64,000 bases of DNA. Source: Fibrivirga algicola (GTDB taxonomy: Bacteria; Bacteroidota; Bacteroidia; Cytophagales; Spirosomataceae). A program made the position numbers and the translations under genes. How positions within the stretch are numbered: the first letter of the stretch is position 1; each line of letters starts with the position of its first letter. The stretch lies in assembly GCF_011742925.1 (NCBI RefSeq), contig NZ_WAEL01000007.1, positions 248,001 through 312,000 of the forward strand. The letters are read 5' to 3'. This document shows positions 16,790-26,409 of the stretch, in pieces. Under the pieces are notes generated by a model. The model did not search any database, was not told the origin of the DNA, and saw only the letters and a list, made by a program, of their open reading frames with translations.

Positions 16790-19700
16790 ATGAAAAAAGT
16801 AAACTACTACGTGTTAAGGTTGATGAAACTTACCTGCCTCCAACTCCTGATCGCGCAGATTTTTATGGGGATAGCCTGGGCCGGTGACGTTTCGGCCCAA
16901 GAGCTGCTCAACCGGCGCATAAACCTGATGATTCAGGATCAGAACATGAAGAATGCGTTGCGCAGCATTGAGAAAGCCGCCAACGTCAAGTTCTCGTATA
17001 GCCCGCAAATTGTTCGTTCAAGACAGCTTGTCTCGATGCGTGTGCAAAACAGTACCCTGAAAGAGGTGCTGGAAAAGCTGCTTGTTCCGCTAAATGTGAA
17101 TTTTACTATTTCTGGCGAACAGATCATTCTGGCCCGTCCTGCCCAGTCATCCGTGGACATCCAACTGGGGGAGCCCGTGGGGGAGAATGAAGCCCCCGCC
17201 GAGCGGACAATCACCGGTATTGTCACGGATGAGAAAGGAGAGGGGCTGCCGGGCGTGAGCGTGGTGGTGAAAGGGTCGACCCGTGGTGCCGTAACCGACG
17301 CGTCAGGTACGTATCGGTTAACCATTCCTGATGGTGCACAAACGTTGGTTTTTAGCTTCATCGGGTACGTTACGCAAGAGCTGGCGATTACCAACCAGGA
17401 AACTCTGTCGATTCAACTAAAGTCGGATATCAAGTCGCTCAACGAGGTGGTTGTGGTGGGTTACGGCTCGCTGAACCGTAAGGAAGTAACCAGCGCAGTG
17501 ACGCACTTGTCGTCATCAGACCTGCTGCGGGTGGGTAGTAACAGCCCGCTGATGGCCATTCAGGGTAAAGTGGCGGGTTTGTCGGTAACCAACACCGCCG
17601 CTGGTGATCCCAACTCAACGCCCAGCATTCAACTGCGTGGGGTTTCGTCGAGAAGTGCCGGGCTAGGGCCTCTGTTTGTCATTAACGGTATTCCCGGTGG
17701 TAACCTGGACAACATTAACCAAAACGAAATTGAGTCGATCGATGTCTTGAAAGGTGGAGCGGCCTCGGCTATCTACGGCACACGGGGCAGCAACGGGGTA
17801 ATTGTTATCACTACCAAAAAAGGATCAGCCGAATCCCGGATTTTCTATGACGGCTATTCGTCGTTTGATTTTGTCACAAACAAACTGAAGTTGCTCTCTA
17901 AGGAGGAATTCCTGGCCAATAAACGGGGTGTCGATTTGGGTGGCAATACCGATTGGACAAAAGCAGTGAGTCGCGATCCGGCTTTTTCGCAGAAGCATAC
18001 TCTGCAATTCTCGGGCGGCAACGGACAAACCAACTACTTTACCTCGCTCGATTACCGCAACGCAACGGGTATCGACCTGCGGTCGGGCAAGCAGGAGTAC
18101 GGCGGACGGGTCAACATTAACCATACCTCGGCCAATAACCTGTATGCGCTGACCTTCACGGCGGCACCCCGCTACACCCGGACCAACCTGGCCGATTACA
18201 GTGGTTTCAACTATGCGCTGACGCTCAACCCGACCCAACCTATTTTCGACAACGCGGGCCGGTACGCGTACATCACCAGCGGTTTCTTCGCCAACAACCC
18301 CGTAGAACGGGCTAAAAGTGTCTTGGCGCAGCAGGAGGTGAAGTACCTGGATATCAATGGGTCGTTCAAGCTGAATCTGCTCGATAACCTGTCTACGCTC
18401 GTGACTATCGGTGAGGTGAGCTCATCGTTCCGAAACGAGAACTTTACGCCATCGACCCTCTCGACGGTTGTCAACGGCTCGAAACGAAATGGTGCGTCGC
18501 AGGCCCTGGATGAAAACGATCAGAAAAGCTTTGAGTGGACGGGTAACTACGCTCTCGACGTGCAGAAGCATGCCGTGAAACTGCTGGCAGGGTACTCGTA
18601 CCAATACTTTACGTCGTCGGGATTCAGCGCGGGCAACGAAAACTTCCCTTCTGATGTGCTGACGTACAACAACCTGGGATCGGGTCTATGGAACCTGCAG
18701 CAGGGGATCAACAACGTGGGTTCGTACCGGAACAACTCTAAACTGGCGGCTTTCTTCGGACGGGTCAACTACGATTTCGACCAGAAGTACTACCTCTCGG
18801 CCAGTCTGCGCCGCGAGGGTTCGTCGAAGTTTGGCTACGACAACAAATGGGGGAACTTCCCGGCGGCGTCGGTGGGCTGGCGCGTTACTCAGGAATCCTT
18901 CGCGCAGGGTATTCCCTGGCTGAACGAGCTGAAATTGCGGGCCGATTACGGGGTAACCGGTAACCAGGATTTCGGCAATTACCTCTCGCTCGACACCTAC
19001 GGCGGCTACGGTTACTACCTCTACAACAACACCTCGTATCAGGTTTGGGGGCCGAGCCAGAACACGAACTACGACCTGCGCTGGGAAAAAGCCATCAACT
19101 TCAACGTGGGTGTCGACTTCGACGTGTTCAAAAACAGTCGGCTTACGGGTAGTCTGAACTACTACATTCGGACCAACAAAGATTTGCTCGGTTCGTATGC
19201 AGTACCCAACCCGCCCAACGTACAGGGGTCGACCTTCGCCAACGTGGGGACGATGCAGAACTCTGGTCTGGAAATTCAGCTGACCGGCAGCGTGATTGCC
19301 AAGAAAGACTTCAGCTATAACGTAACCTTCGCCGGTGCCACCAACAGCAACAAATTCGTTTCCTTCTCGAACGAAGCATTCAAAGGGCAAACCTTTATTG
19401 ACGTAGTTGGCTTGCCGGCTCCCGGCAGCCCCGGTACGTCGCAGCGGTTGCAGGAAAATACGCGCATCGGTAGCTTCTACATGCTGAAGTCGGCTGGAGT
19501 TGATGAAACGGGTGCATTGCTGGTTTACAACAAGAATGGCGACGTGATTCAGGCCAACAAAGCCAACAATGACGACCGGCAGTTTGTGGGCAATGGTCTG
19601 CCAACGTTTACGGGAGGCCTGACCAACAACCTCAGGTACCGCAAATGGGACCTGACGGTATTCCTGCGGGGTACGTTCGGGTATCAGATCTTCAACACCT

Positions 19701-20071
19701 ACGCGTTCTACCTGGGCACGCCGGCCACGCAGCAGAACGTGAACACGCTGGCCTCGGCTTACGACGGGGGCAAGTATTCGAAACTGTCTAACGCCGCCAC
19801 GTACTCGTCGCTGTCTGACTACTTCCTGGAACAGGGCAGTTTTGTGAAAATCGACAACGTAACCCTGAGCTATACCCAGCCTATTACGAGCAAATTCCTG
19901 CGGTCGGCGCGTATCTATGCCACCACCCGGAACCTGAAAACCTTCACCAAATACACCGGTGGCGATCCGGACCTGGTGCAGATCAATGGCTTATATCCGG
20001 GCATCAACAGCTCGTTGAATTACTTCCCGTCGACGACCCAACTTCTGCTGGGCCTTCAGGTTACCTTCTAA
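16790..20071 (+). CDS. SusC/RagA-family TonB-linked transporter with STN signalling domain
   Basis: 1093-residue outer membrane transporter. Order: signal peptide (to about residue 37), STN domain (about 43-115, INLMIQDQNMKNALRSIEKA), carboxypeptidase-like domain (140-210, ITGIVTDEKGEGLPGVSVVV and SGTYRLTIPDG), TonB-box-like VVVGYG (221-226), plug (SPLMAIQGKVAGLSV, IQLRGVSS, YGTRGSNGVIVITTKKG), then a beta-barrel to the terminal LLGLQVTF. The STN domain together with the ECF sigma and FecR genes just upstream shows that it also senses its substrate and signals inward. SusD follows after 15 bases. Nothing here reveals the ligand, and no degradative enzyme follows in this operon. Confidence 0.96.
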   Translation: MKKVNYYVLRLMKLTCLQLLIAQIFMGIAWAGDVSAQELLNRRINLMIQDQNMKNALRSIEKAANVKFSYSPQIVRSRQLVSMRVQNSTLKEVLEKLLVPLNVNFTISGEQIILARPAQSSVDIQLGEPVGENEAPAERTITGIVTDEKGEGLPGVSVVVKGSTRGAVTDASGTYRLTIPDGAQTLVFSFIGYVTQELAITNQETLSIQLKSDIKSLNEVVVVGYGSLNRKEVTSAVTHLSSSDLLRVGSNSPLMAIQGKVAGLSVTNTAAGDPNSTPSIQLRGVSSRSAGLGPLFVINGIPGGNLDNINQNEIESIDVLKGGAASAIYGTRGSNGVIVITTKKGSAESRIFYDGYSSFDFVTNKLKLLSKEEFLANKRGVDLGGNTDWTKAVSRDPAFSQKHTLQFSGGNGQTNYFTSLDYRNATGIDLRSGKQEYGGRVNINHTSANNLYALTFTAAPRYTRTNLADYSGFNYALTLNPTQPIFDNAGRYAYITSGFFANNPVERAKSVLAQQEVKYLDINGSFKLNLLDNLSTLVTIGEVSSSFRNENFTPSTLSTVVNGSKRNGASQALDENDQKSFEWTGNYALDVQKHAVKLLAGYSYQYFTSSGFSAGNENFPSDVLTYNNLGSGLWNLQQGINNVGSYRNNSKLAAFFGRVNYDFDQKYYLSASLRREGSSKFGYDNKWGNFPAASVGWRVTQESFAQGIPWLNELKLRADYGVTGNQDFGNYLSLDTYGGYGYYLYNNTSYQVWGPSQNTNYDLRWEKAINFNVGVDFDVFKNSRLTGSLNYYIRTNKDLLGSYAVPNPPNVQGSTFANVGTMQNSGLEIQLTGSVIAKKDFSYNVTFAGATNSNKFVSFSNEAFKGQTFIDVVGLPAPGSPGTSQRLQENTRIGSFYMLKSAGVDETGALLVYNKNGDVIQANKANNDDRQFVGNGLPTFTGGLTNNLRYRKWDLTVFLRGTFGYQIFNTYAFYLGTPATQQNVNTLASAYDGGKYSKLSNAATYSSLSDYFLEQGSFVKIDNVTLSYTQPITSKFLRSARIYATTRNLKTFTKYTGGDPDLVQINGLYPGINSSLNYFPSTTQLLLGLQVTF

Positions 20072-20086
20072 TTTCTAAGTCAACTT

Positions 20087-21814
20087 ATGAATCGATCTCG
20101 TTTTTATAACGCCATACGTATTGCCTCTGTCGCCACCGCGTTCTTGCTGGCCGAAGGGTGTACCAACCTGGATGAGGTACTTTCTGACCGAATTGTGTCG
20201 AGCAATTTCCTTCAAACCAAAGATGACGTCATTCGTGACTTTTTGCGGCCGTTCGAACACAGCTACTGGACAATCCAGGGTGGGTCGACGTTCATGCTGC
20301 AGGAGAACAGCTCGGATGAACTGATGACCCCCAACCGCCAGGGTGACTGGTTCGACGGTGGGCAGTTTCAGCGGGTTCACTATCACACCTGGACCCCCAA
20401 CGACGGCTACACCAGCGACGCCTGGAATGCCCTCTACGGCGGCGTAACGCTGGCGACCAATACGCTGGAAGATTTGCAGGCTATTGCTGACCCCGCCAAG
20501 TTCAACATGACGCAGGCAGAACTCGATGGCATGATTGCCGAGGTACGCACACTGCGGGCCTGGCTCAACCTGCGGCTGCTCGATTTTTACCGCAACATTG
20601 TGCTGGTGAAGAAAGTGAAAGGCGAAACGCAGGGAGGTCTCCAGGTACCCCCACAGGAAACCTTCAACTACATTGAACAGGAACTGAAGGAATCGCTGCC
20701 GCAACTGCCCACCCGGCAAAGCCTGGGCGCCAACGCCATTGGCCGCTGGACGCAGGGCGGAGCGGCTGCCCTGCTAGCCCGGTTGTACCTGAACGCGAAG
20801 GTCTACACCGGCACCGATCACTTTACCGATTGCGCCACCGTATGTACCGATATTCTGGCGGGAAAATACGGCCAGTATGCGCTCGAAAGCCGCTGGGATG
20901 CTCCCTTCGATTACACTAACCCAACATCGCCCGAAACGGTGTTCGGTTTTCCGGGTAGCTTTGGCCTGACTCACTGGCAGTACGACGGAGGGATGTATTT
21001 CTGGATGCTTCCCGTGAACGCCACTTTCTATTTCGGGTTCACCGATTTTGGAACGGCCAACCCCAAGTACGCCTTGCAGCCTGGTCGCGACGTAGATAGC
21101 ACCGAATACAGCTTCTCGCTGGGTAAGCCTTATCTGAAGTTTCGGAAGTACGCTGATGACGTTCGTCTGAAAACGTACAAAAATCTGGGCAACAGCAAAC
21201 GGGAAGGTATGTTTCTACAAGGTTACCTGCCCTATGTCAACTCAAACGGTAAAGTCGATACGGTACGGTCAACCAAGGGCCCTTATCCCTTGTTCTTCCG
21301 CGATCAGGTGGGCATGTTCCTGGCGGCCAAGCCGGGAACCAAGATTGCCAACAAGACCTCGAACATGAACAACGCCGACCAGAATTCGGGCCTTACACCG
21401 GTGAAGTATCCGTACTATCCAAGCAGCGATCCCAATAAGATTTCATCGGCCTACGCTGAAATTCGGTTGGCAGAGATCTACTACTCGCTGGCTGAGTGTA
21501 AGTACCGGGCGGGCGATAAAGCGGGCGCGGCTGTATTGCTCAACACCGTTCGAGCCAGAAACTACCCGGCTGGTTCGCCAAGTCTGTACAAACCCGACGG
21601 CAGCCAACTGACCGATCAGGAGATGCTGGACGAATGGGGCCGTGAGTTCCTGGTCGAATCGCGTCGGCGTACCGACCTGATCCGCTGGGGTGTGTTCAAT
21701 TCAGGTACGTGGTGGGATAAACAGCCCGATGCCGATAACCACACCGCGATCTTCCCGATTGGTCAGAACGTGCTCAACGTGTCACCACAGTTGAAGCAAA
21801 ACCCCGGCTATTAA
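20087..21814 (+). CDS. SusD/RagB-family lipoprotein, partner of the STN-type SusC
   Basis: 575-residue surface lipoprotein. The signal peptide ends in a lipobox-like LAEGC (Cys25). Family blocks: EVRTLRAWLNLRLLDFYRNIVL near 145-170, YAEIRLAEIYYSLAECKYRAG near 460 and DEWGREFLVESRRRTDLIRWG near 515-535, then the ending SPQLKQNPGY. It is 15 bases downstream of SusC and is the last gene of the sigma-FecR-SusC-SusD unit, closed by the strong terminator at 21831. It is only distantly similar to the SusD at 2119, so the two pairs probably serve different substrates. Confidence 0.95.
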   Translation: MNRSRFYNAIRIASVATAFLLAEGCTNLDEVLSDRIVSSNFLQTKDDVIRDFLRPFEHSYWTIQGGSTFMLQENSSDELMTPNRQGDWFDGGQFQRVHYHTWTPNDGYTSDAWNALYGGVTLATNTLEDLQAIADPAKFNMTQAELDGMIAEVRTLRAWLNLRLLDFYRNIVLVKKVKGETQGGLQVPPQETFNYIEQELKESLPQLPTRQSLGANAIGRWTQGGAAALLARLYLNAKVYTGTDHFTDCATVCTDILAGKYGQYALESRWDAPFDYTNPTSPETVFGFPGSFGLTHWQYDGGMYFWMLPVNATFYFGFTDFGTANPKYALQPGRDVDSTEYSFSLGKPYLKFRKYADDVRLKTYKNLGNSKREGMFLQGYLPYVNSNGKVDTVRSTKGPYPLFFRDQVGMFLAAKPGTKIANKTSNMNNADQNSGLTPVKYPYYPSSDPNKISSAYAEIRLAEIYYSLAECKYRAGDKAGAAVLLNTVRARNYPAGSPSLYKPDGSQLTDQEMLDEWGREFLVESRRRTDLIRWGVFNSGTWWDKQPDADNHTAIFPIGQNVLNVSPQLKQNPGY

Positions 21815-21830
21815 GAAAGGCCCATAGGTA

Positions 21831-21893
21831 AAAACGCCTCGTCCCTGCCAGCTGGTACAAATCTGTACTAGCTGGCAGGGACGAGGCGTTTTT
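21831..21893. terminator. Strong Rho-independent terminator after SusD
   Basis: A 29-nt arm (21831-21859) pairs with 21864-21892, with a 4-nt loop and a single transition mismatch. The 3' arm ends in a run of T and the 5' arm begins with AAAA, so it can act in both directions. It starts 17 bases after the SusD stop. Confidence 0.9.
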
Positions 21894-21987
21894 ATAGCTA
21901 ATCAGTTTCCAACAGGCCGCCTGATGGGTAAACTGGTCTTGTGTGCTGGTGACTGCTACATACCTAATGAATTGCAGCGCGGCGCGC

Positions 21988-23130
21988 TCAGCGCGTCTCA
22001 GCCAGGAGCTCCGCTACCTTTTTGTCCAGCTCGGCTTCCGTCAGATTATGCCCTCTGATTACGCCGTTCTGGTCAATCAGGAATGTTTGGGGGATAGCAT
22101 AGATTGCGTACTTGTCTCGTAGCGGGCTTGGTTCCGTCAGATGTAGTTGCAGTCCGGATGGGCGTAAACTCGACAACGCGCTCAGCCATCGTTTCGGCTC
22201 TTTGTCTGTGGAAATACCAATAATTTCCAAACCCTGACTGGCATATTTCGCATGGAGCTTTTTCAGGCCGGGAAACTCCTTAATGCAGGGCCCACACCAA
22301 CTGGCCCAAAAGTCTACCAGAACAAGCTTGTTGGCAGTTCGTACGGAAGCTAAACTATGGGTGGCTCCGGTGCTGTCTGGCAACGTGAAATCATAGGCCT
22401 GCTGACCAATCGCCACCTTTTGCCGGTTGTCGGCTCGCGTCTTGAGTTCCTGATCGTACAGTTGAAAGGTCGGGTACGTACCCAGCGTGGGTTTGAACTC
22501 ATTCAGCATGTTGACCAAGTGATCGTCTGCGTAACCACTGCCCTTCAACAGAAACAGGTTAAAAAAGGTATAAGGCTTCCGGGCAATCAGGTCCGCCATA
22601 CGGGAACCGTACGTCAGACTAATCATCGTATTTTCTGCCCATAATTGGTTCAGCAGTACCGTATCGCCTTTCTGGGTGGCCCCGCTCCGCGCCTGAGACA
22701 GGCCGATTAACTTATTCCTTGTTGAGTCCGTAAAAGCAGTATAGGCTCTCCACTCAGAATGCAGTTTAGAGCCTGTGACCTGGTAGGCGCCGTTTTTCTG
22801 AATTGTCATCTGCATCGGTGCCCCTTCCAGAAATACAGGATACGTTCGGGAGTTGGTATCAAGTTGAACCCGGTACAGACCGGGCTCGGCCAGTTTCCCT
22901 TTCAGCGTAAATCGAGTACCCTGGATTGGGGCAGAAAAAACCCGTTTGTCATCCTGATTTAGTACGTACACATTTCCCTTGACTGACTGGGCTAGCTGGC
23001 CTGCCAGGGTGAAGGGTTCGGCCGGCCTGACCTGCGCCAACCCGATAGAGGTCCATAGGCTGAAGAAAGCAATTATCCTGAAAGGGAGCGTACCTGGCCG
23101 CTTCGGCCTTTTGGTATAGTGTAAACGCAT
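21988..23130 (-). CDS. TlpA-like thioredoxin-fold protein with DUF4369-type N-terminus
   Basis: 380-residue exported thiol-disulfide protein. A signal segment covers about residues 15-33. Residues 38-125 form a beta domain typical of DUF4369 (FTLAGQLAQSVKGNVYVLNQ, LYRVQLD), followed by a helical linker. The C-terminal thioredoxin domain (about 240-378) holds the active site WCGPC, with Cys279 and Cys282, within LVDFWASWCGPCIKEFPGL, and a cis-proline in IYAIPQTFLID. Such proteins reduce periplasmic disulfides, for example during cytochrome c maturation. It stands alone, facing away from the neighbouring AraC gene's target operon. Confidence 0.92.
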   Translation of the reverse strand: MRLHYTKRPKRPGTLPFRIIAFFSLWTSIGLAQVRPAEPFTLAGQLAQSVKGNVYVLNQDDKRVFSAPIQGTRFTLKGKLAEPGLYRVQLDTNSRTYPVFLEGAPMQMTIQKNGAYQVTGSKLHSEWRAYTAFTDSTRNKLIGLSQARSGATQKGDTVLLNQLWAENTMISLTYGSRMADLIARKPYTFFNLFLLKGSGYADDHLVNMLNEFKPTLGTYPTFQLYDQELKTRADNRQKVAIGQQAYDFTLPDSTGATHSLASVRTANKLVLVDFWASWCGPCIKEFPGLKKLHAKYASQGLEIIGISTDKEPKRWLSALSSLRPSGLQLHLTEPSPLRDKYAIYAIPQTFLIDQNGVIRGHNLTEAELDKKVAELLAETR

Positions 23131-23302
23131 AGTGCAGACGGGAAAAACGCGTTGGAGAGGACTATGTCGATAAAGGCTAAATATAGTCCCCGCCAGCTGC
23201 CCCTTCCGGGTGCCTGCTTTTTCCTTATCCTATGGCTTACCTGCCTTATTGTCAACCAGTACAATCAATAGCCAACGGCTGTATTTTTCCCTGCCTAGTG
23301 CG

Positions 23303-24175
23303 TTAAATGAAGACCCTTGTGCCCGAGTAATTCTGGCGGAATTCGCGGGGAGTACAGCCGTTTTTGCTGCGAAACACCCGGTTGAAATAGGATATGTTAT
23401 TGAAGCCGCATTTATAGGCTACCTCCGTAATGGTGTTGGTCGTATCGATCAGCAGCCGCGAGGCCTGACCCAGGCGAATCTCATTGAGGCTTTCAATGAA
23501 AGTCTTGCCCGTTCGTTTCTTGATGAAGCGACTAAACGATACCTCACTCATATTAACCAGCTTCGCCACATCGGCCAGCGAAATCTCTTTGTCGTAGCTT
23601 TCGTGCATAAATGTGAACGCTTTCTCGATGCGGCGGCTATTGTAATTGATTTGCTCGTTGGTGAATGTGGTGTTCGAGAGCGTCCGCATGTTGCGCGAGG
23701 TCGATAGGTCGTGCAGAATCGACATCAGTTCAAGCACTGAGTCGAAGCCGTTTTTCTGGGTAAGCGCTTCCAATCGGGGACGTATAGCCGCTGCCGTTTC
23801 CTGGGTGAATAATATTCCTTTGGCCGATCGTTCCAGCAACGCCCGTATGAAACTAAGCTGGTTCCGCTTCAGAAATTTCTCGTCGAATAGAGTACGGTGA
23901 AACTGAATGGTCACTTCGCGAACGCCCTGACATGTTCTGGCCGGATCAAACCAGCCGTGCGGCAGATTACTACCAACAAGCACCAGATCGAGGTCATCGG
24001 TCAGGGCCGTATGGTCGCCCATGATTCGCTTGGCGCCTTTAGTATTAGCCAGAAAATTCAGTTCATACTCGTCATGATTGTGCAGCGGAAAGTCAAACAC
24101 TTTGTCTGTCCGGTGAAATAGCGTAAAACAATCGCTCTGAGTCAGTGGCGTTATTTCACGATATATAGTGGTCAT
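23303..24175 (-). CDS. AraC-family transcriptional regulator with cupin sensor
   Basis: 290-residue regulator. The N-terminal part (20-150) is an AraC-type cupin (FPLHNHDEYELNFLANTKG, LVLVGSNLPHGWF), a likely sugar-binding domain. The C-terminal 100 residues hold two helix-turn-helix motifs (ISLADVAKLVNMSEVSFSRFI and ITEVAYKCGFNNISYFNRVF, followed by GCTPREFR). It is transcribed away from the symporter-phosphorylase-epimerase operon at 24500 across a 324-bp intergenic region, so it is the best candidate for that operon's regulator, sensing a mannose-containing disaccharide (inference from position). Confidence 0.92.
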   Translation of the reverse strand: MTTIYREITPLTQSDCFTLFHRTDKVFDFPLHNHDEYELNFLANTKGAKRIMGDHTALTDDLDLVLVGSNLPHGWFDPARTCQGVREVTIQFHRTLFDEKFLKRNQLSFIRALLERSAKGILFTQETAAAIRPRLEALTQKNGFDSVLELMSILHDLSTSRNMRTLSNTTFTNEQINYNSRRIEKAFTFMHESYDKEISLADVAKLVNMSEVSFSRFIKKRTGKTFIESLNEIRLGQASRLLIDTTNTITEVAYKCGFNNISYFNRVFRSKNGCTPREFRQNYSGTRVFI

Positions 24176-24499
24176 CTGTTAACGGGGTTGAGGGTATTAG
24201 TCGTAGGAAAATGTACGTATGAACTCAGTTGTAAGTTAAAAAAGTATTAGATGCGCAACGCTGGCAGACTACTCAATAAGCCAAATAATTTAGTTGAATA
24301 ACGAAAAAATGCTGGAAATAATGAATTAATCATGTATAATCTACGACGCGTTTTATCAGGCTATCATTTTGAGTCGAAATAAGGATAAAATAGTGCTATA
24401 TATCAGGGTGAACTTTCCTATAGATTTGTTCAGAACTGTTGCCGACGCCGGCCATCATACCGGGGCAACCTGCCTAAATCCGTTAATTAGTCGTACTCT
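24176..24499. promoter_or_regulatory. Divergent control region between araC-type gene and mannobiose operon
   Basis: 324 bp without a gene and clearly richer in A+T than the flanks. It holds TAGATTTG at 24421-24428, an exact TAnnTTTG -7 element, 71 nt before the symporter start. In the other direction TACATTTT (complement of 24208-24215) matches seven of eight. I see no convincing -33 partner for either. No clear AraC direct repeat was recognised by eye. Confidence 0.5.
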
Positions 24500-26383
24500 A
24501 TGAAATTATCTGCCCTTGATATCAGCATTATCATCGCCTATCTGGTCGCCGTGATTGTGATGGGTTTAGTGCTGAAAAAACGGGCTTCCAAAGACAAGGA
24601 GGCCTACATGCTGGGCGGAAAAACGTTGCCCTGGTACATGCTTGGCCTATCCAATGCCTCGGATATGTTTGATATTTCGGGCACGATGTGGATGGTCTCG
24701 CTGGCTTTCGTATACGGCATGAAAAGCCTCTGGATTCCATGGCTCTGGCCCGTCTTCAACCAGATTTTCATGATGATGTACCTATCAGTTTGGCTCCGTC
24801 GCTCCAACGTGACAACGGGGGCTGAATGGATCGGTACCCGGTTTGGCATCACTGGCAAGGGCGTGATGGCTTCGCATACTATTGTTGTCGTATTCGCCCT
24901 GTTGAGCTGCCTGGGTTTTCTGGCGTATGGCTTCGTTGGCCTGGGGAAGTTCGTCGAGATTTTTATTCCGTTCAGCATTGTATCGGACTACATTCCCTTC
25001 GCCATACCACCTGAATACGTGCCTCATTTCTATGGCATTGTTTTCACCGCCGTGGCTGTTTTCTATGCTATTCTGGGCGGCATGACCAGTATCGTAATTG
25101 GCGATGTGCTGAAATACGTGATCATGAGCATCGCCGCCGTAGTAATTGCCTGGATTGCCATGACCAACCTGAATACCCAGTCGTTGACCGTGCCGGCGGG
25201 CTGGTATACGCCTTTTTTCAGCTGGGAGCTGAATGACCTCGACTGGACCGGAATGATCGATGACGTGAACGCCAAGATCAAGTCAGATGGCTATTCGCTG
25301 TTCGGCATTTTCTTCATGATGATGGTCTTCAAAGGTATTCTGGCCAGTCTGGCTGGTCCGGCACCAAACTACGACATGCAGAAGGTGCTGTCGACAAAAT
25401 CACCGCAGGAGGCCGCCAAAATGAGCGGCTTTGTGTCGATTGTGCTGCTGCCGGTCCGGTACGCCATGATTATGGGGTTCACGGTGCTGGCCCTGCTTCA
25501 TTTCGACCAGCTCGACCTGCGCTCAGCCACCGGTCCGGCTGGGCAGGGGATCGACTTCGAGAAGATTCTGCCGTCGGCTATACTGCAGTTTGTGCCGGCC
25601 GGGTTGATGGGCCTTTTATTGGCGGGGTTGCTGGCGGCCTTTATGGGTACGTTCGCGGGCACCCTCAACGCGGCGCAGGCCTATATCGTGAACGATATCT
25701 ACCTCAAATACGTCGAGACAAAGGCTTCCAACAGCCGCATTGCCACCATGAATTATAGCTCAGGCTTACTGGTGGCGGTCGTCGGGGTGCTCATGGGCTT
25801 CTTCGCCAAAGATGTGAACAGCATACTGCAATGGATCGTGTCGGCGCTGTATGGGGGGTACGTAGCAGCCAATGTGCTGAAATGGCACTGGTGGCGATTC
25901 AATGCCAGTGGTTTCTTCTGGGGTATGCTGGCCGGTATTGTCCCCGCCCTGATCCTGCCTTCAGTGTTCAGCGAAACGCTGGAGCTGTACTACTTCCCGC
26001 TGCTGTTCGGGTTATCGCTGGCGGGCTGTATGGCCGGTTCACTGTTGACGCCCGCCACAGACGAATCCACGCTGAAAGCCTTCTACAAAACTGTGCGTCC
26101 CTGGGGATTCTGGGGCCCGATACACGCGAAAGTTGTGGCCGACGACCCCACGTTTGAGGCCAACGAAAATTTCCGGCTCGATATGTTCAACGTTGTCGTT
26201 GGCATCATTGCCCAATGCTGCCTCACCATGCTGCCCATGTACCTGGTTGTCAAAATGTACTCTGAACTGGCCATCACGGTAGCGCTGCTGGCGGTTTGCG
26301 TTGGGATTCTGAAACGTACCTGGTGGGATAAGCTACCTACCGATGCCGCGGAAGTGCATCGACAACGCGTGCTGGCCCACTGA
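24500..26383 (+). CDS. Sodium:solute symporter family transporter
   Basis: 627-residue inner-membrane SSS/SLC5-type transporter with about 14 predicted membrane helices. Typical blocks: YMLGGKTLPWYMLGLSNASDMFDISGTMW in the first repeat, and GLMGLLLAGLLAAFMGTFAGTLNAAQAYIVNDIY, which lies on the conserved sodium-site helix. It is the first gene of an operon with GH130 phosphorylase (26-base gap) and 2-epimerase. In characterised Bacteroidota mannan pathways a sugar:sodium symporter brings beta-1,4-mannobiose into the cytoplasm, so that is the likely cargo. Confidence 0.92.
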   Translation: MKLSALDISIIIAYLVAVIVMGLVLKKRASKDKEAYMLGGKTLPWYMLGLSNASDMFDISGTMWMVSLAFVYGMKSLWIPWLWPVFNQIFMMMYLSVWLRRSNVTTGAEWIGTRFGITGKGVMASHTIVVVFALLSCLGFLAYGFVGLGKFVEIFIPFSIVSDYIPFAIPPEYVPHFYGIVFTAVAVFYAILGGMTSIVIGDVLKYVIMSIAAVVIAWIAMTNLNTQSLTVPAGWYTPFFSWELNDLDWTGMIDDVNAKIKSDGYSLFGIFFMMMVFKGILASLAGPAPNYDMQKVLSTKSPQEAAKMSGFVSIVLLPVRYAMIMGFTVLALLHFDQLDLRSATGPAGQGIDFEKILPSAILQFVPAGLMGLLLAGLLAAFMGTFAGTLNAAQAYIVNDIYLKYVETKASNSRIATMNYSSGLLVAVVGVLMGFFAKDVNSILQWIVSALYGGYVAANVLKWHWWRFNASGFFWGMLAGIVPALILPSVFSETLELYYFPLLFGLSLAGCMAGSLLTPATDESTLKAFYKTVRPWGFWGPIHAKVVADDPTFEANENFRLDMFNVVVGIIAQCCLTMLPMYLVVKMYSELAITVALLAVCVGILKRTWWDKLPTDAAEVHRQRVLAH

Positions 26384-26409
26384 TCTACTACGATTAATTC
26401 TTTTACTAC